64,000 bases of DNA from Meconema thalassinum (GCA_946902985.2 OX336389.2:1079715788-1079779787); one strand, 5' to 3'. Counted from the stretch's first letter, positions 20,339-32,900 are shown. The notes: generated from the sequence alone by a model not told the origin. Translations and numbers: made by a program.

Positions 20339-20661
20339 TTTTTTAGCGTATGGATTTTAGTGCCGGGAGTGTCCGAGGACATGTTCGGCTCGCCAGTTTG
20401 GTAGCCGCTTCGAGACGGACACCCAATGGGTGAGCTACAAGTACCGTTGGGGAGGAAAGTTGAATGGAAGGACGAGGCGTTAGAAGGTAGCGGCTGTGGC
20501 CTATAGTTAGGGACCAACCCCGGCATTTGCCTGGAAGGAAGATGGGAAACCACAGAAGACCATCTTCAAGGTTGCCGGCGGGGGATTCGAACCTCTTCGC
20601 CTCCCGGATGTGAGCAACTGCCAGCAGTCATGCCGTAACGACCACGGCTAACTCACCCGGT
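20339..20661 (-). mobile_element. tRNA-derived SINE with 13-bp target duplication
   Basis: On the minus strand the tRNA-like head has A box TTAGCCGTGGTCG and B box GGTTCGAATCC. The body then runs GGTTTCCCATCTTCC and the 3' end is a short poly-A (TTTTTT on plus at 20339-20344). It is bounded by CCTATTGGCAGTT at 20326-20338 and 20662-20674, a perfect 13-bp duplication, so it inserted into the LINE fragment that continues to its right. Confidence 0.9.
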
Positions 20662-20674
20662 CCTATTGGCAGTT

Positions 20675-21450
20675 ATTACTGCATACTCCTCTGCTTCTAC
20701 ACCTCCCAGTTTGAAATCGTTCAACACTGAATCTAACCATCGCTCCCTAGGTCTACATCTGCTTCTCTTACCCTCTATAGCCAATTCTATTACCCTATTA
20801 AGTAATATCTCCTCTCCCATTCCTTTCACATGACCCCACCATCTGAGTTGCCTCATACAACCAGCTTCATCTAGCGTGTTCATTTCTAACTTTGCCTTTA
20901 TCTCTTCATTACGAGCACCTTCCTGCCATTGCTCCCATCTATTTGTCCCAAAAATCATTCATATCAGTTGCCTCTAGCTTATGTATCAGATAGGCTATCC
21001 TGAATCTACCCAGCTCTTACTTCCGTACAGCAAGGTGGGTCTAAATACTGAGCTATGTAGGGAGAGTTTCTTCGCTACACTAACTTCTCTTTTGCAGAAT
21101 ACTGTCGATTGCAACTGAGAATCCACTGCATTGGCTTTTCCTACATCTCGACTCTATTTCCTTCCCAATGCTACCATCCTGAGAGAATACACATCCCAAA
21201 TACTTAAAATGTTCCACCTGCTCCATTTAGTTCCTCCTACCTGACATTCTACTTTCGTGCGTTTCTTGCCTACCGACATAACATTCGTCTTTGATATGTT
21301 GATCTTCATACCATACGGTACTCCCTACATTTCTGTTTAAGTTCGAACATGTCTGCTTACAAGCTTTCGATGGAGTCCGTTATTACAACCAGGTTATCCA
21401 ATTTAGTCAATTCTATGGATAATCTCTTTAATTGGTAGGGTGTTTTGGGA
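20675..21450 (-). pseudogene. LINE reverse transcriptase C-terminal fragment
   Basis: Read on the minus strand, frames include a VEHFKYLGCVFSQDG-like thumb block, then a block ending LLYGSESW, then RQLRWWGHVKGM and GKRSRCRPRERWLDS (20653-20958). These are the C-terminal signatures of a large group of insect non-LTR retrotransposons, in which the last block follows the RT domain. The upstream part is broken by frameshifts and the endonuclease and catalytic FADD region are missing. The SINE at 20339-20661 interrupts its 3' end. Confidence 0.8.
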
Positions 21451-22094
21451 TGTGAAGGCCTAGTAGAATAATATGAAAATAGACTTAATTCTGCAAGAAA
21501 CTACTTGCTAATAGGCTAAAACTCCGTACTTTTTAAGAACATGTTGGCTGGCCACTTTCGAACTCTGAGATATCGATACTTATTGAAAGGTGAGTACCTT
21601 TAGTGTATGCTAGTACCGGATACTGTTTTTTTTCTTTCAGGAAACTGACATTGCTAGATTTCCAATCTTAAATTCAATTAGATTTGTCCTTTACTATAAT
21701 CAGGATTGCCTTAGAAGTCTCTGTTCGTGCTCTTGAAACCACCGCTCTTGATTTTGTATACTGCTGTTACATTTCTTCTCTGTGAACCATGCTGGTTGCT
21801 TACAGATACGAAATCTGTTTGGAAAATGAGTTAATACCTTTTGTACTTTTGTAACGGATTCAATACCGGTAATAGGCATCGTAGTGGGCAGTTTCTACAG
21901 GAATCTAGGTCAGGTACAGGAACAGGACACATAGTTCCCGATAAAAGAGTAACGGAACTCCTAAAAGTTTCTTTAGAATAGACACGAGGAACGATTGCCA
22001 GTATTTTCGCAAAGAAGTACGTCATGACTAGACCTCTAACATTGCCATGACTTTAAGGAATACTGTCTCTTAGAGTGGTCATAGAGTACACTAC
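21451..22094. other. No recognised feature
   Basis: Unique-looking AT-rich DNA. It may include diverged LINE sequence, but no readable motif was found. Confidence 0.4.
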
Positions 22095-22200
22095 TATACT
22101 CAACACACAAGCACAGGTTATCAGACAACTCCAACACACTCCAAAGTACACGAGGCTGATGACCAAGTTATCCCAAGGGCCTAAAATGAATTAACAAGAA
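22095..22200 (+). repeat. SINE 3' tail fragment
   Basis: CACAAGCACAGGTTATCAGA... to CCTAAAATGAATTAACAAG matches the 3' part of the tRNA-SINE at 53722-54118 and the fragment at 53515-53650, without the tRNA head. Confidence 0.75.
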
Positions 22201-22484
22201 TTGTTGAGTAAGACTCCTGGTAGCTTTTGTAAAAACTGCCATTGTTCTATTTCAAGAAAGAAAAAACTCGTGGCATTGTAGCCAAAGAAGTGTGTTGGTC
22301 TACCAAGCGACCGCTGCTCAGCCATTTGGTCTCCAGTTTGCAGGAAAGACGAGTGGTGACTGCGACGTGTTCCCTCGGCCCTCATTCTTGACTCTCCTGA
22401 TCGGAGCGCTGCCTCTCTGACCTGAATTATCTTCACGAGACTTGGTGCGCCCAGTTTCAGCCCTCATGTCTGTCTCTAAAATCC

Positions 22485-22552
22485 CAGATGGAGCCGGGAA
22501 TCGAACCCGGGGCCTCCTAGGTGAGAGGCTGGTGCGCTACCTTGACACACGG
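22485..22552 (-). repeat. tRNA-like SINE head
   Basis: The complement reads ...GAGGCCCCGGGTTCGATTCCCGGCTCC with a full B box (GGTTCGATTCC) and a plausible A box upstream. Without a tRNA 3' end or cloverleaf closure it is a SINE head, not a tRNA gene. Confidence 0.65.
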
Positions 22553-22661
22553 GTGCTTGATTTCAATACGAAGTTGATATACCCCCGAAGATTGCACAGT
22601 GGACCAGCTGTGCAGTAAAGCCGGCAGTCTAATTTTTTTCAAGTTTTACTCAACAGTTAGC

Positions 22662-22997
22662 TGTTGTTGTTGTTGTTGTTTCATTTGAAGGGCTTGGACA
22701 TCGAGGTCATTTAACTCCGTGTAGAATGTTTATCATAACCCGTGTTATTGTGGGGGCTATAGTAGGGTTGTATTTGTAATTCAGGTGAGGATTGGGAAGG
22801 AGGCAGCTGTGGCCTTAAGTTAGGAACCATCCCGATATTTGCCTGGAGTAGAAGGTTGAAACCTCGGAAAACCAATTCCAAAGTGGCTAAGGTGGGAATC
22901 GAACACCTCTTCTCAGTTTTGCCTCACGAGCCTGAGTGTACCCCTCAGACTAGAATTAAATTTCTTGGCAGAGCCGGGAATTGAACCCTGTAAAAAA
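22662..22997 (-). mobile_element. tRNA-derived SINE, (CAA)n-tailed family
   Basis: The complement contains CAGGGTTCAATTCCCGGCTC (B box), AAGAAATTTAATTC, the GAGGCAAAACTGAGAAGAGG block, CTACTCCAGGCAAATA and a (CAA)n tail (TTGTTG run at 22664-22680 on plus). It has the same order as the copies at 28360 and 53722. Confidence 0.85.
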
Positions 22998-23640
22998 GAT
23001 AGGCTGCATAATAAGCAAATTCTAAATATCACATACATGAGAAACAGGATAATTTTGTCCTTATTTTTTGTACATTTAATAAATAGAATACAAAATGAAT
23101 ATATATATATATTCTCGTGTCTTCTCTAGACCATTGCTTTATAAGAGTAACCATTCCATTACTTAGATTTTGAGTTTTCCTTGAACGTGTGTCCTTCACA
23201 ATAGACCTAAGAGCAGAGTCAAAGCAGATCGAATCCCACCTCGGGTATTTTTTAAATTTCGGTATTCTTCTCTTTTGCTATTGGTAATCCATTATCAGAA
23301 ACATATTTTACTTTTATTCCCGTAAAGTGACGAATTCTCCACGATTTACTTAAAAACACGTTTTCACTCTTACATGCACGAACGAATGCACAGTATGGTT
23401 CCCTGTCTCCTCGCTGAGTGGTCAGTCATCATCACGCTGCTTCTACGAATTGTTAGATATTTCTTCTATATCCCATAGTTTTTTACTGGTAGAATTACTG
23501 GGTCACTTAATCCTTAGAAGCTAATCAAATCAGACTAGCAAATAGAGCATCTTCTTGGATCAAGGAGGGCACAATTCATATTTTGAACAAAACTTTGCAA
23601 GAATATAACCCCTACATTATACTGTATAAGACAATTCATT
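22998..23640. other. No recognised gene
   Basis: AT-rich with a short (TA)n run (23100-23112). Nothing else stands out. Confidence 0.4.
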
Positions 23641-25135
23641 AAACATATGCGAAGAAAATGAATTGGCTTTTAAGAGAAAAACGTCAACCTTTAGCCTTGG
23701 TCATGTGTTTCTTCCATGATCCTCAAGAAGATCCTAGAAGTTACAAAAACCCAATTTCCTCAGAGATTACGGCTATTTTTGAAACAACTGACGGTGCTCC
23801 GGCTTCACACCGCCACATGGCGGTATTTCCTAATAAGGGAGATTTAAAAGAAATTAATGTTGACAGTATACATTGTGATCCCTTAACTTAGGTAATAGTC
23901 TGGCCTTGCGGAGAAACAGGGTGACCTATTTCGCTGCCAACAGAAGGGAATCGTAAGATTTATGACAGACAAATTATGACACTGCGTGAATATATTTTAT
24001 ATATAGACTGTCGATTCGAGGTTGTCCTCCTGGAGGAAATTTAAGTCCTTTACGTAATGCTGGTAAACTTACCCATCAATTAATAGTTAACTATTATTGT
24101 CAAATAGAAGGAATCAACAAACGAAATTGCGTGTCGGTACCTACAGCATGCCGGTCTTGCTGATTCCTTACACTTTAGAGTTGAAATGAAAGATTAAGAG
24201 CTGCGGTATTGCTATTTTGCCTTCTACTTTTATTGGCAGTCCCCAAAATAAGTTGCATAATAATATCGAGATGCAATGCAATTGTGAGAAAATTTGGCCA
24301 GCTCTTCATAACTTTCTCAACAACCCATCTTGGCCTGAAATTACTACTAACATTCAAACTTATAAAAATGCGAACAATATACTTAAAGTCGTTGTTCGCG
24401 TTTTTCATGCGAAAGTAAAGGAACTCTTGCGTTTAATTAATCAAAAGCTAATTTTTGGCGAGGATTAAACTTTGTTATACGCACATTGCTGGGTTCCAGA
24501 AGCGAGGTTTACCTCATATACACTTACTGGTCTGTCTTAGAGATAGGCTAGATAAAAATTACGAGAAAGCTCTGATATTGATAAGATAGTTTCTTCAGAA
24601 ATACCAGATCCTTCCAATGCCACATTGTACAACTTAGTATAGACATAGATGGTACATGGACTTTGAGACATCCTGAATCCCAATTCGATTTCCATGATAG
24701 ATGGAAGATGAAATAATGATTTACCAAAAGACTTTGTTCCAGAAACTAAAGCGAATGTGAACGTCTATCCACTTTACCGCAGGCGATAGAATTGAAGAAC
24801 ATATACCAAACGTGTACAAGGCACCAACAATGAAATCGACAATCGCTCTATTGTTCCATACAATCGATATTTATTGATGTACTTTCAGGCCCATATTAAC
24901 GTCGAAATTTGTCCAAGTGTACACCGCATTTTCTATTAAGAGTCGCCAATTTGCAATTCGCTTGGCATTCTGTATCACAATCCATAAAGCTCAAGGGGAA
25001 ACTCTGAAACGTATAGGTTTCTATTTACCTCAGCAAGTTTTCAGTCATGGACAGTTATATGTTAGATATTTAGACGCCCTTAAGATGCAATGGTGCAAAA
25101 GAGCAATCGTACAAAGAATGTCATATATTTAAGGA
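23640..25135 (+). pseudogene. Helitron Rep-helicase relic, internally deleted
   Basis: Successive frames read as a Helitron replicase. 23658-23891 gives SEITAIFETTDGAPASHRH and CDPLT, the residues before the usual YPLLFP. Next come a TLREYILY block and GKLTHQLIVNYYCQIE. 24217-24468 gives LPSTFIGSP-like and WPEITTN blocks plus VFHAKVKELL. 24490-24560 gives FQKRGLPHIHLLV, which contains the metal-binding HxH of the HUH nuclease (24515-24523). Most of the helicase is then missing. 24917-25132 supplies its end: IRLAFCITIHKAQGETL and VFSHGQLYV. Rolling-circle transposition is the family role. Multiple frameshifts and stops show that this copy is dead. The termini (5' TC, 3' hairpin-CTRR) were not located. 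Confidence 0.88.
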
Positions 25136-27520
25136 AATCCTCCAGTAAATATTTTCTCATTGACCGTCATGTTCTAAGGGGTTTCCACTAATAATATGGT
25201 CTTACTATGGTATTAGTGCCAGCCATATCTTAAATCAAAGCTTTCTTCGTAGTTCAAGATGACTTATGTCAACACACCTCCAGCACTGGGAATTAAGTGT
25301 CCATAGTTACACGATGAGGCATTATCTACAATACATGAACAAAACAATAAATAATTGTTTACCAGAATGTGTAGTACATGGTACTGGTTTATCAAATTTC
25401 CGAAAGACCGGTTTAACACCATCAGTAAGAGATATTATTATTATTATTATTATTATTTACAAATTAACATGCATATAATCTATAATTTCCAATACATACA
25501 TTAGAAAATCTGGTCAGTTGGCCTGCATGTTCGACCACATAAAATAATCATCACCACGACAATATATGATATATAATTCCTGCAACGTTCTCTACATACA
25601 GTATTGTAAAATATATTGGCCGGTACGCATCTACCGCGTGTCATGCCGCGATGTTCTCGTCATGTAATGGAGTTTGCAGCACTATCCTATTTTTATAATC
25701 TCCAACATAGGTTAATGTGCATCTAAACATGCCTGTCTACACTGAACCATGCTTCGTCCGAGAAGATTTTGGTTCAATAACCCCGTCATTAACATTCCTC
25801 ATAATACAGGTACTATATTGTACACAACTCTCATAATCACGTTATTTTACGTTATCCAACATCTACTGTGATGAGGTAAGTGCTTATATTCAATGCAATT
25901 GTAACGTTACTTGTGAAAATCTGATCCATTGGAGAGTTACTGGTTGCAGTTGGGTAGATGTGGTATCCGATTGTTAGGGAGTTAGAGCTCTAGCCACCAC
26001 AGGCCAATTCACCACACGCTGGGTAATTCGTAGCGAGAAGTACTGCATATTGGAGAACAGAGAATCCCCGACTATAGGTAATTCATGAGGTCACATGACG
26101 AAACAGTCGGTAAATGGAGTACTGTACTGAACCACTTTCTTGGTTCATTTAACGTAACCTATATTTATATGATATATATATTTTTTTAATTTTCTCGATC
26201 TGACATTTAAATTTACCACCCACCATGTAGGTTGGTGCTTTTCTTAAATTGAGTTTCATTTATTTCATTACCACTGGTGCTTCTGCCTATCAGTTCTGTG
26301 ATTGGTTACTTCATTCTTGGTTGTCTATCTGGCCCCAAACTTAGCTCCCATCTTGGCATTTCTCTGCTATTTGACTAGACGTGCAATATGTAAAGTCCTG
26401 GTTTAATGTGGTAGGCACTCTGCCTAACCACATGTATTAACTTCCGTTGATGTTGTTCTGTTTTCGTTGTGGAGTAAGGCACATACCGTATTGAAATTTA
26501 CCTTCATTTTTAATTGTGTTTGAGTGTCGTGTTTGTGCATCGTTGCATTTCATGCTGCAGAAGCCACATCTCATGGTGAGTTGCAGAAATGTTTGTGTTT
26601 GTTTATTTTAGGTTAAATTCTGTTCCCTTTCTCTTGAGTTTGCTAATGCGAGTGGTAACTATTGCCTGGTGGCTTTTCGTTTTTTACTGGGTCTCTTTAT
26701 TATTATGTCATGAGGTCAGGGCTTGATTGAATAGTGTGACTTCATTCCACTTTCAATCATGCATTGCCTGATGCTCATATGACTATGTGATGTTGAAAGT
26801 TTTCGCCATGTTTTTGTGTGTACCATTATGGCCATTTCAGTCGATTCTGTGTTTGCCACCTTCGTACTGGGTGGGAATCGAACCGGAAAATCCACATTCC
26901 TGTTGGAACCAGCAAAGCGATATAGGATCTTTGTTCCATCGCGTGGCATCCTCAAGATTATATTTGTGTATCTCGTATTTATTGCGATTTGATTTATGTC
27001 CCGTACCTTTGTCTTAACATAGCCCATTTCTGTAGTTCATTTAATGCGATATGGTTCCGAGCTATTTCTTCTTTAGTTTCAGTATTTTATTGTTTGCGTA
27101 TTTGTCGCTATTTTTTGCCTCATTGTGGTATGTACCTCTCCCTCCACAACGATACGTAATCCACGTAATTTACCGTAACGTCATGTTTGTGTGTCCCTTA
27201 GAGTTTTTGCATTGCACGTCTAGTTTACACATATCCTAGCGTTCAGCCTTTCCTGTGATTATGTTTGCCCCCATTTAATTGTAGTACTTCGGTACTTATT
27301 CACAATCTCAGTATCTGCGTAATTCAATCTGTTGTTTCGAACGCAGTAGCCAACTCCGCATTTAGTATGTACACGTTCCTCTCCGCTTTATTTCATTTGT
27401 TTTTAACTTAATGCAATCATCCTCTCGGCCTGTTTCTATTTACTTCGATTTATTTGTAGTGTAGCATACCCTCCCGCTTACGTTATAGACCGTCAGATGG
27501 CGAAAATGTAATTTCTTTTC
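25136..27520. other. No recognised gene; ATT microsatellite
   Basis: A (TTA)n run at 25433-25458. A minus-strand B-box-like GGTTCGATTCCCACC lies at about 26870-26885 without a convincing A box. The ORFs at 26716-27027 and 26787-27017 overlap on opposite strands and have no motif. Confidence 0.4.
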
Positions 27521-27632
27521 AGGATTAGGGAATAACCCATCTCATTTGGGTACAAACGGGTTGACCGACTGAAAAGCACCAAACTTCTGTTTACTAAGGC
27601 AACACTGAAAAATGGCTTCAAACCCCATAATA
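27521..27632 (+). repeat. Dispersed 110-bp repeat, copy 2
   Basis: Matches 18313-18425, including GGGTTGACCGACTGAA and TTTACTAAGGCAACACTG. Here it is not followed by the fold-back repeat, so the 110-bp unit is a separate or chimeric component. Confidence 0.8.
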
Positions 27633-27885
27633 ATTACTCACTGTACACTTTGTTTATGATACCATAAATACCACAGACAGACTTTCACGCCGTTCTATTC
27701 TTACGTTATCAGATGAGTATAAGGTGGGCATTTCCAACAAGATTCTGCTCCAGCCCACTCAGCCCCGATTTCCATGGACGATATAAATTAGGTATTTGGC
27801 GAAAGGGTTATTTCTAAAAACTTATGCATCACTCTCCATTCTCATGACCACAGTGTTTGTGATTTTTAAAGTGGATAATTAAATT

Positions 27886-28109
27886 AATTGGTATTCTGCC
27901 CGACGGCAGGTCCGAGCCTCCGAAGAGGCTACCCCCAGCCGGAGTTTACGTGCGGTAGAGTGGCCAGGGCCTTTCCGCTCCTCCTTATGTCGGCCAACAG
28001 CGCGCAGTGCCTAGAACCGGCATACCATCCAAGTTCCAACTGCGCCCAATGCTGCTTAACTGCGGAGTTCTGATGGGATTCGGTGTTTCAACACGGCTAG
28101 GCCGTTGGC
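27886..28109 (-). repeat. 5S rRNA-derived repeat, copy 1
   Basis: On the minus strand 28109-27993 is a 117-bp 5S rRNA-like sequence (GCCAACGGCCTAGCCGTG..., AGTTAAGCAGCATTGGGC, ending GCGCTGTTGGC). It is followed by a tail, 27992-27886, that also follows the copy at 57688 (AAAGGCCCTGGCCACTCTAC, CGTAAACTCCGGCTG, GGGCAGAATACC). The shared tail shows a 5S-headed dispersed repeat rather than a 5S gene. The internal control region of 5S genes could drive its Pol III transcription. Confidence 0.85.
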
Positions 28110-28359
28110 TTAAATGTGGATAACTCTAAAAATAAAGTTTGTATGAATAATCCTCACAGTGGATGAACTGAAGGCATTCTAGTAGAACAGAAGAACTAAG
28201 TAGAACCGAAGTAGAACAAATACTAGTGAATATTAATCACATCAGCTATTGTCGGGAATATTTGGCTATACACGCATATCACTTTCAACACGGCCTATAC
28301 AATGTTAGTGCAAGACAAGTAATTAATTGTGTGCATACTCAGAAGTGTACGGGTCAACA

Positions 28360-28650
28360 ATACCCTGGTGCAGTAACTAGCATTCTTCGCTGTCACCCCT
28401 GAGGCCCGGGTCTGATTCCCGGCTCTGCCAAGAAGTTTAATTCTTGTCTGGGGGCTAGAGCGGGGTGCATTCAGCCTTGTAAGGCAAAACTGAGAAGTGG
28501 TGTGTTGGATTCGGACCTCAGCCATCCTAGAAGTGGTTTTCTATGGTTTCCTACTTCTATTCCAAGCAGATGCCAGGATTGTTCCTAACTTAAGGCCACG
28601 GCTGCCTCCTTCCCAATTCTCACCTGAATTACAAATACACACACTACTAC
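28360..28650 (+). mobile_element. tRNA-derived SINE, (CAA)n-tailed family, 5' part
   Basis: A tRNA-like head (GTGCAGTAACTAGCATTC..., B box GGTCTGATTCC) with the CGGCTCTGCCAAGAAGTTTAA junction, GGCAAAACTGAGAAGTGG, the CTACTTCTATTCCAAGCAG block and AGGCCACGGCTGCCTCC. It stops near ACACACACTACTACAG without the CAA tail. Confidence 0.85.
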
Positions 28651-29359
28651 AGATACCGATTAATTGAAGAGCGTTTTTCAAATTCAATTTTGATATTTGG
28701 GTCCTGTATTGAGGCTTGCATATTTTTGTGCGTGAAAGGAATTGTTGACATGGGTAAGTAGACCCAAATATAGCCTACTCCAGATATCACGCACAACGCA
28801 CAAGCCGCCTCTGAACCCCACTGTCTCGATCGCTGCTGTAGGACTGTTGACATCAATGCTTGCTTTCATAAGATCGCAAGATAGAGTTTGCTCGTATAAC
28901 ATAAACTTATCAATCGCTGTCTACCCTCGAGCAGCTGTAGCGAACGGTGGCAAAAGACCTGTCGAAAGGCAATTACCTCACTCAGCTTATGAGTATCATC
29001 TACTACACTGGTCGCCAAACTTATGAACCTTCTGAGCAACCATTCTGCGTTTAGCTAACAAAAGAAAACAACACAGCATTTCTTAAAATTCTCAATCTTA
29101 CATTTGTTTATTGCCTATAAGTACACATTTCCAGTAACTATGAAACCAATTTTCACAAAATTGTATGTAAGAAAAAGGAATTGAAACTGAATTGTTCTTA
29201 AGGAAAACAAGATGTTCAGTAAAGAACGTATAGCATACTTTCTCCTAAATGCATGGGTATAGTTATAACTCTTTGTCCTTTTCAAGGAGTATAATTGAAT
29301 GTTGGTTGTAGCAGCTTGTTGAAATACAACGTACTATACGGATATTATACGTTGATTGA
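28651..29359. other. No recognised gene
   Basis: The ORF at 28742-29026 (94 codons) and its antisense ORFs have no motif. Confidence 0.4.
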
Positions 29360-29680
29360 TTGAATCCTCACCTGAATTATATATACACACACTAATACAG
29401 CCATCACAATAACACAGGTTAGCAGATCAAATTCTACACTGACCCAAGTACATGGGGCTAATTGACCATGATATCCATGTATCTCAAATGTAACAACAAC
29501 AACAGCTTCCTTCCGAAATCCTTCCTCGTATAAATGTACACACACTAGTAAGCCTACAGACAACACAGTGACGCAGGTTATCAGAAAAATTCTACACACA
29601 CCCAAGTACACGGGACTACAAGACCATGATACCACAAACCCCTAGAGAATCAACAACAAAAACAACAACAACAACATTAG
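29360..29680 (+). repeat. Two tandem SINE 3' tails
   Basis: The SINE tail (CACACTARTACAG..., CCAAGTACAYGGG, ACCATGATA, (CAA)n) occurs twice, at about 29375-29500 and 29528-29676. Each ends in a CAACAA run, the second longer. No tRNA head is present in either. Confidence 0.8.
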
Positions 29681-29865
29681 ACTCTACCGCGGATCAAGGA
29701 CAACGAATTTTAATCGCTGTAGTCGAGTGTTGAAATATGTGGTGTTATAAGTATATATCATATTTTCGATTGCAAATACTCACAAAATATGCTTAACATT
29801 ATAACCTGTGAGTAATTATAAATCGATAAATACAATAAGGAACGATGTGAAACTATTTGAACCTG

Positions 29866-29940
29866 CTGGGATTTGATCCACGAACCTCTAAATGACTCCA
29901 GGTCGCTACCACTACGCCACAGCTGCCGTACAGCAATACT
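29866..29940 (-). repeat. tRNA-like SINE head
   Basis: The complement carries TGGCGTAGTGG, a perfect A box, and GGATCAAATCC, a near B box, at tRNA-like spacing. The flanking sequence does not close an acceptor stem. Confidence 0.55.
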
Positions 29941-29944
29941 TGGT

Positions 29945-32900
29945 TAACAACTGGTTTAGTACAGCTCCATGATATTTTGTTTGTCTTGCAATCAACGATT
30001 TCATTAGCGTTTTCTGCCATTTCTATAAACCATTTGATACTAAATATGTATTATTTTGTTCAGTACTTTCCTAAGGATATAAACTTACGAAGTTACGGAA
30101 ATATATGGATTTACGAGCAAACAATAGCACCATTTTGACCCAACATGACAGCACTGACAAGCACGATATAGAACGGTCAGCCTGAACTGTTAGTCACTAC
30201 TGCGGTTACATATTCTATTTGTTTATTTGAAAATATTAATATCCTACCGGTCACCTCCTTGAAAGCAGTTTAAACCTCCCTATGTACGATGGGCGCATTT
30301 CGTAACGCCGGGCCTTGTTGAATCGTAAGTTACGGTTAGGCTATAATACTTGATAATTCATGCATCTGCCGTCTTGAAACTATTTGGCTGATGACCTTGT
30401 AGTTTGATCAAAGGACGCTTCCCACATTAAGGTATATTGTTGCAAAATTTGATAGAGATAGAATGATTAGGTTAGTCATAATTGGATTAAAGCTTTGAAC
30501 ATTTGGGTGGCCGCCATTACGTTTCCGTCAAGATGGTGGCGATATAAAACATGACACTGAGGTGCTCTTTGCTAGTGCTACATCTGTACCAAATTTCGTT
30601 CAATTCAGTTTCACTGTGTTTGAATGGATAGGGGGGAGGGACAGACATACCAAATGACACACACATACTAAGCCCGTTAGAGGAGATCATCCTGGTACCA
30701 TCACCGAACGAATGGCACTTCGAATGACCCCTTCTTTCGAACCCACACTCGAAAGGATCGGATGCATTTCTGTATGGGGCTTGCACGGCACGAGAGGCTT
30801 GATCTAGGGGACCTGGGTCATATTTGTGCGTAAGAAGTCATAGACGCCCACAGAAATACACCCGCAAAACACAAAGCTAGCAATAACAGAGATCCAGACT
30901 GAAGTAAAACTTCATGAATGATTTATTTCAATAAGAAACCCTTATCCTACTTCGGAGGGTTTCAAATCGGCTAATCCGCTAACCTAGTTACAATAAATGA
31001 GTCAAAAATCCCTAACTTTAAATGATTTACCCTCGCGAAGGTCCTAGTTACAGAAAAACAAACAACAACAATACTAGGCTTGTGGCACAAACAGAATCTA
31101 CGCGAAAGGGAGGTACAAGCAAATGACTCGGAATAAGTTACATTTAACATCAAAGCAAGAAAAATCCTAGTGTTAGGATGGTACCATGACCAAATTTATA
31201 TTTACTTTGAAGTTTTGGCTAAATCCTGACATTAATAAAAATGTTAACAACGAGACGCGTCGTAATCAAAACAAAATAAAGCAAAAGCTATGATAGTAGA
31301 CCACTGACTATAAATAAACCAATAAGCAATGCTATCGAAAAAAATACACTCTTACAACTAAAGGGTACAACATAGGAAAATACACTTGGAAAATAATCAA
31401 TGCACACAACCCTTCCTCCACAGAAAGGGAAGCTCTTTGCTTCCGATCGTCATCTACAGAATGTGACAATTATGTTGGCAATGCACAATCATCACTGCAT
31501 CTTACATGGCCTTGAATCACGTGGGCCACAAGTTACTGACTATTGGCTCCACAGATTCATGTCGTCGAAAAAGGAAGTGTCCGCTGTCATAATTTCACTC
31601 CCAAAGGATGTGATGATGAATACAAGGCGTTGAAGAGATTAGACAATCAAAGGTTCCAAGTTTAAGTTGCTGAAATCAATCAATTAATTAATCACGTCGT
31701 TTTATAATAATTAGATAGCCTAAGTGATTTATAGTTCAGGTTTATGTAAAAAATCAGAAGGTTAATTAAGATGCCAGTCGCAGGCTACAGGTCATCTCCT
31801 CAGAGATACACTCATAATATGACTCCAACGGTCAATCAATAACACAGTTTGAGTAACCAAAGTACTCAAATGCAATATAGTGCAGCGTGACTTCTACAGT
31901 TTGCACACCTACCACCTCGGTCGAACTGGCCTTATGGCTCCAAACATTCGCCGGTACACCGAAGAAAAAGGGGACATTAATCCGTCCTGCCTTACAACAA
32001 TGTGTGTCCTCTGACACAATAACAACATGAGTTAACAGGCCTGATACAGAAAAGATTGGGTCAATTTGCAATAATAGAAACCTTTATTATAATTCGCTAG
32101 GTGCATTCCGTCACCAGCTAAAAGATGGCTCCATTCACGAGCGCTCTCTCGCATTTAGATTGCGGTAAAAATACCAGATGTTTACAGCACTCAAGGCTGT
32201 CACCGAAGGTTATATAATATACATATTTCCATATGGTCGTGACGTCAAAATGTCTATCAAGTCGATTAATAAAGTTGTCTCACTTTGAATCATGGGAAAT
32301 AACCTGTCTGCGCGCGAGCACAAATCCCTAGCGTGTCTAATAACAACACTCGTACTGCGTGGCTTAACTAACCACAATGCCGTTATAAAACTGTGCACAT
32401 AATATCTGCCAGAATACACGTATTTATGTCCTACCGTGTTCTGCAGAGTGCTATAAAATGGGTTCTCATTTCCTCACAAGTGTTCATGCTCATTCCCTAC
32501 CCTTTTCAATAATATAACGGTATCATAAAGTCAGATACACCTAAATTCAAGACTATACAATTCATGGTAAACTTCTTTGGATATTGGAAGATTGCTACTT
32601 CCTGCTATTATAAACACGTAGATTTGTGCTGATGGTTTGGCACTCATAAAATAAACTGACAACACCTAACTCCTATTGTGTCGTTTTAAATGACACGGTT
32701 CCCTTCAAAGGGTCTTGGCTTCATTACCAAACAAGTCCTCAATGACTTGGGTTCGTTCCTCCTCGGAACTACTGTAGTAAATTGTACTCACAAAAATGCT
32801 CAAATAAATAGTACAAAAAATGGTCAGTAACTCTCGAGTGTCAACCGATACGCTAATAAAACGGTTGCTTCAAATCATAAATGGGGGTATTACTGAACCC

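Noticed and set aside
26865..26945. Minus-strand tRNA-like sequence
   Set aside because: A B-box-like word only; no A box or SINE body nearby.
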